Below, piece by piece: positions 16,052-25,535 of a stretch of DNA of 64,000 nucleotides. The position numbers and the translations under genes were made by a program. Every line of letters starts with the position of its first letter. The first letter of the stretch is position 1. The DNA lies in NCBI GenBank assembly GCA_002448235.1, contig DIXF01000011.1:124001-188000 (forward strand). The letters are read 5' to 3'. This DNA comes from Syntrophaceae bacterium UBA6087. Lineage in GTDB: Bacteria; Desulfobacterota; Desulfomonilia; UBA1062. Below the pieces are notes generated by a model, which saw only the letters and a program-made list of their open reading frames with translations, was not told the origin of the DNA and did not search any database.

Positions 16052-17955
16052 CAAAAGGATACTCCCTGCAATTTGTCCATTGCCTCTGCAACGGCCCGGG
16101 CAACGTCAAGATTGTCATCATCCATATAAACTTCCAGCTCGGAGGCCAAAGATTCGTCTTCCCATTCGCCGAGTGCTTTTACGGCAGAGATGCGCAGGAA
16201 ATCCGGACTGCTTTTCAGGATGGATAAAAGCCTCATTTTTGCATCGTCATCCTTGAATCGGCCAATGGCCTCAATGGCGTGGTACGAGGTCCACATCTCA
16301 TCGTTCGAGATTGCGTCTTCGAGGAACGACCGTAAGCCGGCGATCTTTCTCTGCCCTACAATATCGATGGCGAGATGGCGGATCTCGTCGTGTTCATCGT
16401 TCAGAAGCGCCATGAGCAGATCGTTTTCAATGGGAAGCATCATATCCTTGGTTACCCTGACTGCATACATCCGGGCTTCCCAGTCCTGATCCCTGAGCGT
16501 GTAGGCAACCGCATCTTCGAGCTTCCCGCTCCTCGTCCGCTCAAGACCTCCCAGGGCCATAATGCGGATCTTCGGATCGGCGTTTTTGATCAGCGTCATA
16601 AAGCTGCTTTGCGCTTTGTCGGTCCCTATCGAGGCAACTGCTTCCAGCGCGATGTTTCTCACATCCGGGTATGGGTGCTGGAGGAACTGCAGGATCTCAT
16701 CGATATCCTCCGGATTGCCGATTTCTCCCAGTGCCCGTAACGATGAAGTGACGACATGCCCGTCCTGGTCATGGATGAGTTTACGCAGAGTATCCCTGGA
16801 TGAGGAACCTCCGATGCGGGCCAGTGCATCTGTCATGGCCCTTTTCACATACCCCTGGGCGGAGAGTATTCTCAAGCCGATCTCCCGGCCTTCGTTCTCA
16901 CCGCCTATCTCGGAAAGCACCTGTGAGGAGAGCATCCTTGTTTTATCATCCGCATCGAGCAGACTGACCATAAGGGGAATATCGCCCAGCGTGATGAGGG
17001 CGGATTTGATATCTTCCCATTTCTCCGGATTCAGGTCGGGCTCCACCTTTTTTGCAAGCTCGATGATGCGAAGCGCGCTTTCGCTGTCGCCGATGCTGCT
17101 CAGGGCAGCGAGCATGTCATGCTGAAATTCGTCGTCCGCATCCGCAAGGCGCGCCTCGAGGATATTCTTCAGGAAATGCCTGTCGGAAGCGTCGAGCGCC
17201 GAAATATCGTCAATCGTCATGATCTTGAGCAATGTCTGGGCAATGGATACCTCGACATATTCATCCGATTTTTTCAGCATATCCATGAGCGGACCCACCG
17301 ATTCCCGGGAGCCTATCTTGCCTAACGTTTCGAGGATTGCGCATATGGTGATTTCGTCGTTTGACCACCGGTTCATTTCGCCCAGGAGAAAGTCCACTAC
17401 GCCTTCGTGGGGGATGCGGGCAAAGGATTCGATCACGGAAAAGCGAATCCACTCTTCATCGTTTATGAGCTTTTTCAGATGCTCGAAGGCGGCCTGATCT
17501 CCGATCTCGCCAAGGGAAATAACCGCTGCGTTTCTTACGTTGGGATTCGTATCGTAAAGGCCGTCGATCAGGGTGCCGAGACTTTCGTGATTCCCGATGG
17601 AGCCGAGGATATCGAGGACAAAAAGACGGACATTGTCATTGGCGTCCTTGGCAATCCCATGGAGGATGTCTACCCCGTCTATACCGATTTTCCTCAAGAT
17701 ATCAATGGCCACATTTCTGATGGAAGGATCCTCGTAGGTCAAGAGAGGGATCATCTTCTCGATGGCGGTTTTTCCTCCGAGCATGACAATGGAATTCTGG
17801 GCAGCGTCCCGTACTCCATTGTTTCGATCCTTGAGCAGGACTTCGAGCCTGTCGAATGCTTCATCCCCCCCGATTTCGGCCAGCAATGACCCTGCCTCCC
17901 TCCTCAGGGAAGAATCCTCCGAATGTATCATTTCATCAATTTTGGCCAGTTCCAT
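16051..17955 (-). CDS. Large HEAT-repeat protein
   Basis: A 634-residue soluble protein built almost entirely of HEAT/PBS-lyase-like repeats of about 31 residues, each with the pattern D..VR..A...L..IG (for example DPSIRNVAIDILRKIG and NPNVRNAAVISLGEIG). No catalytic domain, signal peptide or membrane span is seen, so it is a cytoplasmic binding scaffold. AAAGGGACGGT precedes the ATG. It sits between fliL-like/cheY and HDOD/cheR genes and is coupled to the HDOD gene by overlap, which implies a role in motility or chemosensory signalling. The partner is unknown. A second, smaller HEAT-repeat protein is encoded at 40.9 kb. Confidence 0.88.
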   Translation of the reverse strand: MELAKIDEMIHSEDSSLRREAGSLLAEIGGDEAFDRLEVLLKDRNNGVRDAAQNSIVMLGGKTAIEKMIPLLTYEDPSIRNVAIDILRKIGIDGVDILHGIAKDANDNVRLFVLDILGSIGNHESLGTLIDGLYDTNPNVRNAAVISLGEIGDQAAFEHLKKLINDEEWIRFSVIESFARIPHEGVVDFLLGEMNRWSNDEITICAILETLGKIGSRESVGPLMDMLKKSDEYVEVSIAQTLLKIMTIDDISALDASDRHFLKNILEARLADADDEFQHDMLAALSSIGDSESALRIIELAKKVEPDLNPEKWEDIKSALITLGDIPLMVSLLDADDKTRMLSSQVLSEIGGENEGREIGLRILSAQGYVKRAMTDALARIGGSSSRDTLRKLIHDQDGHVVTSSLRALGEIGNPEDIDEILQFLQHPYPDVRNIALEAVASIGTDKAQSSFMTLIKNADPKIRIMALGGLERTRSGKLEDAVAYTLRDQDWEARMYAVRVTKDMMLPIENDLLMALLNDEHDEIRHLAIDIVGQRKIAGLRSFLEDAISNDEMWTSYHAIEAIGRFKDDDAKMRLLSILKSSPDFLRISAVKALGEWEDESLASELEVYMDDDNLDVARAVAEAMDKLQGVSF

Positions 17956-18028
17956 ACCGTCCCTTTACGAGCAACCCCTTGATCGAAAAAACAGCCGATT
18001 TATTTATCCCAATACTTTCAATGAAAGA

Positions 18029-18643
18029 TCACCTTTTATCGAATTCTACAAAAACGACATTATTTACGTTCAGGCTCTTCAGATCGTCACGGATGATTGC
18101 GGCAAGCTCTTCCTTGGAATACACGTCGGCATTCGAAGAGAGCCTCTGAAAAATAAGATTCCTGATATCGTACATCCTGCTGCCGATATTATACGCGGTT
18201 TCCGGATTTGCCTGCAGGCTGAGCTGCGCGAGCAGGACTCCTGACTCCTTGGTTTTGCGGGAATTATACAGTACCATGAAAGGGTCCAGAAGGATGTCTC
18301 CCTCTGTTGAATCAAGTCCCGGCGAAGAAACGGGTTTTTTATAGGTTACGGGGATCTCTACCTGGGGTTTTTTTGTCAGGTAATGGGTGAGGATGCCAAC
18401 GGATATGAACGCGACCAGGAGACCCGATGCGATGGAGGCAATGAGGATCGTCTTACGCTTTGTAGAGGGTTTGGATACCGCCGCTGCCGCTGAGGCGGTC
18501 TGCTGGGTTTCGCCCTGAACGGCTTCTTCGGCCCCGGGTTCATCGGAGAGGGACACTCCTTCCTTGTCGAGCTCTGCCTTTTCAAAATCATAGGCGATGC
18601 CGTCTTTGTCCAGCTCGGCTTTTTTCCCGGGATGATCCGACAC
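18029..18643 (-). CDS. FliL-like flagellar membrane protein
   Basis: A 204-residue single-span protein: a charged cytoplasmic N terminus (residues 1-65), one transmembrane helix (TILIASIASGLLVAFISVGIL) and a periplasmic domain with the FliL-like course, namely a DPFMVLY strand, AQLSLQANPE, a long helix with R-DIRNLIFQRLS, and a terminal NVVFVEFDKR strand. FliL supports stator function at the flagellar base. The match is to the fold pattern rather than to strong motifs. The N terminus has a near-repeat (KAELDKDGIAYDF, KAELDKEGVSLSD). It starts at GTG 18643 with AAGGA 5 nt upstream and lies 10 nt after cheY. Confidence 0.65.
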   Translation of the reverse strand: MSDHPGKKAELDKDGIAYDFEKAELDKEGVSLSDEPGAEEAVQGETQQTASAAAAVSKPSTKRKTILIASIASGLLVAFISVGILTHYLTKKPQVEIPVTYKKPVSSPGLDSTEGDILLDPFMVLYNSRKTKESGVLLAQLSLQANPETAYNIGSRMYDIRNLIFQRLSSNADVYSKEELAAIIRDDLKSLNVNNVVFVEFDKR

Positions 18644-18653
18644 GTTTTCCTTC

Positions 18654-19037
18654 CTACTTGTTGAAGATCTGGTTAATCTTTTGCCCGAGCGTCTCGGCGG
18701 TGAAAGGTTTCACGATATAATTGCTCACACCTGACTTTACCGCCTCGATGATATTCTCCTGCTGCGCCTCGGCCGTTACCATGAGGAAGGGGATGTCTTT
18801 CAGGGCATCGTCGGACCGGATGGCCTTGAGAAGCTCGAGGCCCGTCATTTTGGGCATGTTCCAGTCGGAGACCACCATGTCGATCTTTTCCCTCTGAAGA
18901 GTATCGAGGGCAGTGGATCCGTCATCCGCCTCTATTATGTTGTTGAAGTTCAACTGCCTCAAGATATTTTTCACAATACGGCGCATCGTCGAGAAATCAT
19001 CGACAACAAGGATTTTCATATTCTTATCAACCGCCAT
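18654..19037 (-). CDS. cheY: Chemotaxis response regulator CheY
   Basis: A 127-residue receiver domain close to canonical CheY in length and motifs: ILVVDDFSTMRRIVKNIL, phospho-acceptor Asp in VVSDWNMPKMTGLELL, FLMVTAEA and NYIVKPFTAETL. Phospho-CheY binds the flagellar switch. The start at 19037 has GGAGG with 5 nt spacing. A start 12 codons upstream would add a non-homologous tail. It lies 50 nt downstream of fliA in the flagellar run. Confidence 0.94.
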   Translation of the reverse strand: MAVDKNMKILVVDDFSTMRRIVKNILRQLNFNNIIEADDGSTALDTLQREKIDMVVSDWNMPKMTGLELLKAIRSDDALKDIPFLMVTAEAQQENIIEAVKSGVSNYIVKPFTAETLGQKINQIFNK

Positions 19038-19087
19038 AGTTGCCTCCAGGGTCTTTTTCGTATAATCGAACAATCGCGCGTAAATCT

Positions 19088-19858
19088 TTACGCCTTGATC
19101 TCTTTAAAAAGCTTTTGCATCTTCGATCTGAGCCTCAAGACCGCCTTGGTATGAATCTGGGAGACCCTTGATTCAGTAAATTTCAGCACATGGCCGATCT
19201 CTTTCATGGTCAGCTCGTCGTAATAGTACAGGGAGATAACCATCCGCTCTTTTTCCGGCAGCGAGAGAATCCCCTTGGCTACGATCTCCCGGACTTCTGC
19301 ATATCTGAGCTTATGCGAGGGCCATTCCTTTTCATCCTGAAGGATGAACTCCAGGAGGTTTTTCTTCGAAACGTCGGAATCGTCTTCCCCAAGGTCGTCC
19401 AGGCTCAGGAGCGATACCGATGCCGTTTCCGAAAGGAGCTTGTGAAAACTGTCGATATCGATCTTCATCTCGCCGGCGACTTCTTCATCGCTTGCCGGCC
19501 TGCCGAGGGCATACTCGAGTCTCGCGTAGGCGTCCTCGACCTTGCGGGCTTTCTGCCTGACCGACCTGGGCACCCAGTCCATGGAGCGCAACTCGTCAAG
19601 TATGGCTCCGCGGATCCGGAATTCCGCGTAGGTCTTGAACTTGATCTGCTTTGAAGCATCGAATTTCTCGATGGCGTCAATGAGCCCGATCACCCCTGCA
19701 TTGATGAGATCGTTCAGATCGATGTGAGGGGGAAGCCGGATCGCAATGCGGCTTGCTATGTACTTGATCAACGGCGAAAACTCGTTGATCACCTTTGCCC
19801 TGACCTTCGGGTTGAGTTTCTGTTCTTCAGTAAGATCCGGAAACGCTATGTCCTGCAT
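19088..19858 (-). CDS. fliA: Flagellar sigma factor FliA (sigma28 family)
   Basis: A 256-residue sigma factor that directs RNA polymerase to late flagellar and chemotaxis promoters. Region 2 shows DLINAGVIGLIDAIEKFD and RIRGAILDELRSMDWVPRS, region 3 is KARKVEDAYARLEYALGR, and region 4 ends with the helix-turn-helix LTMKEIGHVLKFTESRVSQI. The overall length and WVPRSVR segment are typical of FliA/WhiG. The ATG has GAAGGGG 8 nt upstream, and the gene overlaps the end of flhG by 32 bp. No FlgM is encoded in the window. Confidence 0.95.
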   Translation of the reverse strand: MQDIAFPDLTEEQKLNPKVRAKVINEFSPLIKYIASRIAIRLPPHIDLNDLINAGVIGLIDAIEKFDASKQIKFKTYAEFRIRGAILDELRSMDWVPRSVRQKARKVEDAYARLEYALGRPASDEEVAGEMKIDIDSFHKLLSETASVSLLSLDDLGEDDSDVSKKNLLEFILQDEKEWPSHKLRYAEVREIVAKGILSLPEKERMVISLYYYDELTMKEIGHVLKFTESRVSQIHTKAVLRLRSKMQKLFKEIKA

Positions 19859-20729
19859 GGTTCGACCCCTTCACTTGGTTGAGAAACATCCTGCGGAGGA
19901 AAAATTGAAGATTCCCGGTGTCCGCGTCCCGCGACGTGTGCTCCAGGCGGTTCACGATTCTCTCCAGACGGACCGTTGCCTCCGAGTTCGGATGGACTCC
20001 GACAAATGCCTTTTGCCCTTTGATGCACTCGGGAATGCTCATATCCGTTGGAATGGATCCGAGCACTTCCAGGGCAACATCCCCTAAAAACCTCTCACAT
20101 ACCAAAGTTAATTTCCTTGCCACCTGGTCTCCTTCCACCTTGGAAGAAACATTATTCACGATGAGGTCAAAATGCTTGACCCCGTACTGCTTCCTCAAAA
20201 CCTTGATGAGCGCATATGCATCGGTAATGGAGGTCGGCTCCCCGGTGCATACGACGAGAACCCGCTGTGCCGCGGTATTGAAGTACATGACATTCTTCGA
20301 GATCCCTGCGCCGGTATCGATGATCATGTAGTCGATATCCTGGTCGAAATAATCCAGGGAGTTCATCAGGCAGATCTTCTGCTCGGGAGTGAGATCCGCA
20401 AGCTCCTGGATGCCCGACGAAGCAGGGATGATCTTGATCCCTTTCGGCCCTTCCAGGATGATATCTTCCAGGAGACACTGTCCCTCCAGGACGTGCTGGA
20501 TGTTATACTTCGGCGTGAGGCCGAGCATGACATCGATATTGGCGAGGCCTAAATCTGCATCGAGGACCAGAACCTTTTTCTCCTTGGAAGCGAGAAGGAT
20601 GGCCATATTGACGACGATGCTCGTTTTCCCGACGCCCCCTTTTCCCGAAGTGACCGACAGCACCTGCGGGTAGTTCCGGCTGTCGCCTCCCTCGAAGATC
20701 CTCCGTAACGTATGTGCCTGATCTTTCAT
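19827..20729 (-). CDS. flhG: Flagellar number regulator FlhG (MinD-like ATPase)
   Basis: A 300-residue ParA/MinD-family ATPase that limits flagellar number and stimulates the FlhF GTPase. The N terminus carries the FlhF-activating DQAxxLR motif (DQAHTLRRIF), followed by the deviant Walker A SGKGGVGKTS, the DADLGLAN segment and IIDTGAG. The start at 20729 overlaps the flhF stop by 4 bp (ATGA). The C-terminal end beyond residue 270 is polar and overlaps fliA. The order flhF-flhG-fliA is the classical one. Confidence 0.94.
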   Translation of the reverse strand: MKDQAHTLRRIFEGGDSRNYPQVLSVTSGKGGVGKTSIVVNMAILLASKEKKVLVLDADLGLANIDVMLGLTPKYNIQHVLEGQCLLEDIILEGPKGIKIIPASSGIQELADLTPEQKICLMNSLDYFDQDIDYMIIDTGAGISKNVMYFNTAAQRVLVVCTGEPTSITDAYALIKVLRKQYGVKHFDLIVNNVSSKVEGDQVARKLTLVCERFLGDVALEVLGSIPTDMSIPECIKGQKAFVGVHPNSEATVRLERIVNRLEHTSRDADTGNLQFFLRRMFLNQVKGSNHAGHSVSGSY

Positions 20730-21787
20730 GACATATCTCCGAGACATCTTTCTACAATCGTTGACGCGGACGCTTCTTCGATATCTTCCGGAACCCTCTG
20801 TCCTGTGGTGAGAAAAGAAATGGGAATCCTGTAGAGGAGGTTATGGGTGATGACCGATCCGGAATGTATCGCCTCATCGACCTTGGTGAAGATCATGCGG
20901 TCGATATTCAATTCAGAGAAAGACCTGGTTATGGTATCCATCTCCGTGTCCCTCGTGGCAACCGGCATGAGCAGGAAGGTGCACGGGTTGATCCCGCCGA
21001 GATACTCCTTGAGCTGCGGGACGTAATCCCTGCACAAGGGGGATCTTCCCACCGTATCCACGAGGATCAGGTCCATGGACTCGAGCTTTGCGAGTGCGGT
21101 CCTGAACTCTGCGGCCGTCGTGACGGACAGGAAGGGGATATTCAGTATCTTGGCGTAGATCCTTCCCTGGTCGATGGCGCCGATCCGGTAGGTATCCAGG
21201 GTGATGAGCCCGGCCTTCTTGTTCTCGTTGAGCACGCACCTGGCTGCGATCTTGGCGATCGTCGTGGTTTTGCCGACGCCGGTAGTCCCTACAAACGCCC
21301 ACACCTTGTTGTGGATCGGTCTTTCCGTCCGGATGATCTTGCTTAAGAGATCCTTGACCGAGTGAGCCCCTGCCCCCTGACCCAGCTTGGAGAGCACGAG
21401 GTCTACGAGATTGGGCCTGATACCCAGGGAAAGAAGCTTCTTCCTCAAGGGGTTGCCGCTGTGGAGTGTAACCCCGGTATGGGCTATGAGCTCCTTCATC
21501 ATTTCTTTGAGCTCAATGATCTCGTTTGAAAGGGAGTCCGGCTGTAATGAATTGTGGGCCGGCAGCTTCGGGAACTCGGGCAGCTCGTCCGTTTTCGTCT
21601 TATGCCCGTGCGCGCCGGCGTCATAGTCCACGGCCGCGGTGACTTCGATCAGGGGTTTTGCCGCCAGGCCGAAGCTCTTGTCGGCGATCTCCCGCTTCGA
21701 GAGGATCACTGCATCGGAGCCCAGTTCGCTCTTGATCTGGGAAAGGATGTCCTTCATGGAGTTTGCAGTGTATGTCTTAATTTGCAT
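20726..21787 (-). CDS. flhF: Flagellar biosynthesis GTPase FlhF
   Basis: A 353-residue SRP-type GTPase that places flagella at the pole or sets their site. The N-terminal basic domain begins MQIKTYTANSMKDILSQIK, the family signature. The NG domain has G1 GTTGVGKTTTIAKIA, G2/G3 LDTYRIGAIDQ and LVDTVGRSP, and G4 TKVDEA. It overlaps flhA by 11 bp and flhG by 4 bp. With FlhG and FlhA it indicates a spatially controlled flagellum, probably polar. Confidence 0.95.
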   Translation of the reverse strand: MQIKTYTANSMKDILSQIKSELGSDAVILSKREIADKSFGLAAKPLIEVTAAVDYDAGAHGHKTKTDELPEFPKLPAHNSLQPDSLSNEIIELKEMMKELIAHTGVTLHSGNPLRKKLLSLGIRPNLVDLVLSKLGQGAGAHSVKDLLSKIIRTERPIHNKVWAFVGTTGVGKTTTIAKIAARCVLNENKKAGLITLDTYRIGAIDQGRIYAKILNIPFLSVTTAAEFRTALAKLESMDLILVDTVGRSPLCRDYVPQLKEYLGGINPCTFLLMPVATRDTEMDTITRSFSELNIDRMIFTKVDEAIHSGSVITHNLLYRIPISFLTTGQRVPEDIEEASASTIVERCLGDMS

Positions 21788-23846
21788 CGACCCTTACCAT
21801 CCCGAGGTTTTTAATGGTTACGTCCGCTGGGATCTCATTATGTGACAGGACAACGAGGTCGGGCATATAGCGCTCGGTGAGCCGCTTCATATACGCCCTG
21901 CTTACCGGTGATGTCAGTAAGATCGGAATCATTCCCTGTTTGCCCACGTTGTTCACCTCTTTGTTCAAAGTCATGAGAATCTTGTTAGATTTCTCTGGTT
22001 CTAGTGCAAGATACGAGCCATGTTCAGTATGCTGGATCGAGTGCGAGATCATCCCGTCTATACTGGGGTCCAGAGCCAGTACTTTGATGGTATTGTTCTG
22101 GATATACGGTTTCGAGATGATCCTCATGAGGGCTTGTCTGACATACTCCGTCAAAATGTCGGGGTCTTTGGTTACGGGACCGAAATCCGCCAGTGTCTCG
22201 AATATGGTGAGGATATTCTTTATGGAGACCTTTTCTTTCAGGAGATTCTTGAGTACCCTTAAGACCACGCTCGCGGGGAGTGTGGCCGGGATGAGGTCAT
22301 CCACGACCTTCGGGTGGGACCGCGACACCGTGTCGAGGATCGACTGAAGCTCCTGCCTGCCGAGAAGCTCGTGGGAGTTGCTCTTGATAACCTCGGTAAG
22401 ATGCGTCGCGATAACCGTTGACGGGTCGACGACGGTGAGTCCTGCAAGCTGTGCACGCTCGCTGTCCGTCTTCTTGATCCACAGACCCGGCAGGCCGAAG
22501 GCGGGCTCTTTGACCGGGATGCCCGGGATATCGATCTTGACCTCTTCGGGATTCAGCAGCATCAGCCTGTCGACCATGGCCTCGGACCGGGCGATCTCAG
22601 AACCTTTCAGCATGAGTTTATATTCGTTGGGCTTGAGATCCAGATTGTCCCTTACGTGGATGGGGGGTACGATGACCCCGAGCTCGGCGGCAATCGTCCG
22701 TCGCATTCCCTTGATACGTGTCAAAAGTTCACCGCCCGAAGAGGTATCCACCAGGGGAATGAGTCCGTATCCTATTTCGAACTCCAGGACATCGGTTGTG
22801 AGGAGCACATCCGCAGAAGCTTCTTCCTCCTGCGGGGCCTCTTCCTTTGTCTCGTCTTCCTTGGTAAACCGGAGGCTCAGCCATCCGATGCCGCCTATAA
22901 GGGCTGCCATGAATATGAACGGGACGTGGGGCATGCCGGGAACAAGTCCGAGAAAGAAGATGATCCCTGCTGCCGAGAACAAGGCCAGCGGCTGGAACGC
23001 GAGCTGCTCGGAAAGCAGTTTGCCTATGGATTTATCCGCTGCGGACTGGGTGACGATGATGCCGGCGGCAGAAGAGATGACCAGCGCCGGGATCTGCGAG
23101 ATAAGACCGTCGCCGATAGTCAGCGTGGTGTATGTGGTCAGGGCTTCGGCAAAGGGCATATCGTGCTGGAGAACTCCTATGATGATCCCGCCGATGATGT
23201 TGACGAAAACGATGATAATCCCCGCGATGGCGTCTCCCCGCACGAACTTCGTGGCGCCGTCCATCGCCCCGTAAAACTCGGCCTCTCTCCGGATCTGGTC
23301 TCTCCGGTCGCGCGCCTGGACTTCCGTGATCATGCCTGCGTTGAGGTCGGCATCGATAGCCATCTGCTTGCCCGGCATGGCGTCCAGGGTGAACCGCGCG
23401 GTGACTTCGCCGATACGGGTTGCGCCCTTGGTGATGACAACGAAATTGATGATGACGAAGATGAAGAATACCACGAAGCCGACGACATAGCTCCCGCCGA
23501 CAACGAACTGGCCGAAGGCATGGATCACCTTACCTGCCGCGAGCTCGCCTTCGGATCCGTTCAGAAGGATCAGCCTCGTGGATGCGATGTTCAGCGCAAG
23601 CCGGTAGAGCGTAACTACCAGGAGCAGGGACGGGAACACGGAAAAGTTCAAAGGGTTGGTAGTGTACATGCTCACCATGAGGATGATGATCCCCAGTGCG
23701 ACGCTGAAGGTGAGCAGCACGTCGAGAATAAAGGGAGGAAGGGGGATCAGGACGATTATCAGGACCGCAAGGACCCCGACAGCCATGATGAGGTCGCTCG
23801 TGATCTTCTTATCGATGTTGAAGGGTAGGGATTCTCCTGCTGCCAT
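21777..23846 (-). CDS. flhA: Flagellar type III export protein FlhA
   Basis: A 689-residue export gate component. The N-terminal half has eight hydrophobic spans (residues 15-310) with the conserved cytoplasmic FHIPEP-loop sequence KQMAIDADLNAGMI and RREAEFYGAMDGATKFVRGDA. The C-terminal cytoplasmic domain (about 350-689) docks chaperone-substrate complexes. Length and motifs are canonical. The gene begins directly where flhB ends, with no gap, and runs into flhF. Confidence 0.96.
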   Translation of the reverse strand: MAAGESLPFNIDKKITSDLIMAVGVLAVLIIVLIPLPPFILDVLLTFSVALGIIILMVSMYTTNPLNFSVFPSLLLVVTLYRLALNIASTRLILLNGSEGELAAGKVIHAFGQFVVGGSYVVGFVVFFIFVIINFVVITKGATRIGEVTARFTLDAMPGKQMAIDADLNAGMITEVQARDRRDQIRREAEFYGAMDGATKFVRGDAIAGIIIVFVNIIGGIIIGVLQHDMPFAEALTTYTTLTIGDGLISQIPALVISSAAGIIVTQSAADKSIGKLLSEQLAFQPLALFSAAGIIFFLGLVPGMPHVPFIFMAALIGGIGWLSLRFTKEDETKEEAPQEEEASADVLLTTDVLEFEIGYGLIPLVDTSSGGELLTRIKGMRRTIAAELGVIVPPIHVRDNLDLKPNEYKLMLKGSEIARSEAMVDRLMLLNPEEVKIDIPGIPVKEPAFGLPGLWIKKTDSERAQLAGLTVVDPSTVIATHLTEVIKSNSHELLGRQELQSILDTVSRSHPKVVDDLIPATLPASVVLRVLKNLLKEKVSIKNILTIFETLADFGPVTKDPDILTEYVRQALMRIISKPYIQNNTIKVLALDPSIDGMISHSIQHTEHGSYLALEPEKSNKILMTLNKEVNNVGKQGMIPILLTSPVSRAYMKRLTERYMPDLVVLSHNEIPADVTIKNLGMVRVDAN

Positions 23847-24923
23847 TTATCTCACACCTGCTTTCAGCCTGTAGACGTATGCCAAGATCTCAGCCACTGC
23901 TCTGTACCACTCCTCCGGAATAGCTTCCCCTATGTCTACGTTTTTATACAAGGCCTGTGCCAAAGGCTTGTCTTCGACGATGGGTATGCGGGATGACCGG
24001 GCAACTTCTTTGATCTTCTCGGCGAGGACTCCTGCGCCTTTTGCAAGGACTACAGGCGCTACCATCTTGCCCCGCTCGTATTTCAGGGCGATGGCGAGGT
24101 GGGTGGGGTTGGTGATGATGACGTCCGCTTTCGGCACGTCTTTCATCATCCTCCGCCTGGCCATATGCATCTGGATCGATCGTATCCTGCTCTTGATGAT
24201 GGGGTTGCCCTCGGTTTGCTTGAATTCGTCTTTTAATTCCTGCTTGGTCATCATCATATCCTGGGTATGCTGCCACTTCTGGAACACATAGTCCGCAACG
24301 GCAACAAAGACGAAAATCCATAAGAAATCCCAGAGGAGACGCATTGAAGCCTGAAACACCGTCAATACTATGACAGATACTTCACTGTTCATGAGCGGCG
24401 GGAAGATGGGGATTTCCCGTGTGACCGCCCGGTAGCCGACCAGGGAGATGATAAAGATAATGACCACGTTCTTGACGAGCATTTCCAGGCTTCTTAATGA
24501 AAAGAACTTGTTCTTGAACCCGGTGATCGGGTTGAGTTTCGAAAACTTGGGCACAAGGGATTCGGTGCTTACGATGAAACCGATCTGCAGGATATTTGAC
24601 GCTATGCCGACGGCAAGGAACACTGCCAGAATGGGCAACAGCATAATGCCGAGCTGGATCACCGCCTGGGTAAAGAGCGTAACCAGCGTATCGCGGGTGC
24701 CGTCCCAGAGCGAGGTGTTGGCCAGGTAATACTTCATAACATGACTGAGTCTGGATGCCACCGAGGGGATATAGAAGTAGAAGGAGACTATCGTTGCGAT
24801 AAAGAGGAAGCACGTCGAAACCTCGGTGCTTTTGCTGACCTGCCCTTTATCTCGGGCTTCCTGCAGTCGCTTGCCGGTTGGTTGTTCGGTTCGCTCTTGA
24901 CCGTTCTCGTTTTCTTTGGCCAT
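23847..24923 (-). CDS. flhB: Flagellar type III export switch protein FlhB
   Basis: A 358-residue membrane protein that switches export from rod/hook to filament substrates. It starts with the typical NGQERTEQPTGKRLQEARDKGQV segment, shown here in parts, has four transmembrane spans (residues 35-215) and a cytoplasmic domain with the autocleavage motif NPTH at about residue 272. It is the first gene of the 11 kb minus-strand run. The 136-bp gap upstream separates it from the divergent XRE regulator. I could not assign a clear promoter there. Confidence 0.96.
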   Translation of the reverse strand: MAKENENGQERTEQPTGKRLQEARDKGQVSKSTEVSTCFLFIATIVSFYFYIPSVASRLSHVMKYYLANTSLWDGTRDTLVTLFTQAVIQLGIMLLPILAVFLAVGIASNILQIGFIVSTESLVPKFSKLNPITGFKNKFFSLRSLEMLVKNVVIIFIISLVGYRAVTREIPIFPPLMNSEVSVIVLTVFQASMRLLWDFLWIFVFVAVADYVFQKWQHTQDMMMTKQELKDEFKQTEGNPIIKSRIRSIQMHMARRRMMKDVPKADVIITNPTHLAIALKYERGKMVAPVVLAKGAGVLAEKIKEVARSSRIPIVEDKPLAQALYKNVDIGEAIPEEWYRAVAEILAYVYRLKAGVR

Positions 24924-25059
24924 GGGGGTTAGCTTGCGAAAACCATACCAGTAGTCTGGGGGTTGGGAGGCTGGTGAGAAAAGGGTATTGTGTATCGGGT
25001 AAAATCGGATAATAATGTGAAATGAGAATCCACGATCCTATTCACAGGAGGGGTATGAA

Positions 25060-25488
25060 GTGAATGATTTACGAAGTGTCCGAAAATCGAAGGGATTGAC
25101 AATGGAGCAGCTCGCCGAGAAAAGCGGCGTTTCGTCCAAGACCGTTTCTCTCTACGAATGTACCCCGCCGAAGAGGCCGAGCAGAAAGGTCATCGACAAG
25201 ATCTCACGTGCTCTCGATGTGTCGCCGGATGCCCTGCTCAGCATGATAGGGCCGAAGGAGAAAGTCTCCAGGGGCGCCGAGCTTCATGCCGCCGAGGAAA
25301 CGGTCGAGCTGCCGGATGCCCATGTGGCAAGGGTGCTGGGGCTCATCGACAAGGAGATCATGGAACTGCAGTACCTGATGATCGAAGCCGCATCCCTTGC
25401 AGGAGAGCATCCGTCTTTAGCCAGGAGCATCGATTATCTTTCCGCAGACATCGATCTCCTCACCGAGATCAAGGAGAGGTTCTCTTAG
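25060..25488 (+). CDS. XRE-family helix-turn-helix regulator
   Basis: A 142-residue protein with an N-terminal lambda-repressor-like helix-turn-helix (residues 1-62: LRSVRKSKGLTMEQLAEKSGVSSKTVSLYE) and a C-terminal helical region rich in acidic and leucine residues that probably dimerises. The start is a GTG at 25060 with AGGAGG 7 nt upstream. It is divergent from flhB and 47 nt upstream of ftsE in the same direction, so it could regulate either. The target and ligand are unknown. Confidence 0.82.
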   Translation: MNDLRSVRKSKGLTMEQLAEKSGVSSKTVSLYECTPPKRPSRKVIDKISRALDVSPDALLSMIGPKEKVSRGAELHAAEETVELPDAHVARVLGLIDKEIMELQYLMIEAASLAGEHPSLARSIDYLSADIDLLTEIKERFS

Positions 25489-25535
25489 CTGGCGCTTAAA
25501 AAGGCAGGGATCGAGCAGGAATAATCGGATATGAG

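Noticed and set aside
22656..23828. A 390-codon plus-strand frame
   Set aside because: It is antisense to flhA, with a biased Asp/His/Arg-rich composition typical of a shadow frame.
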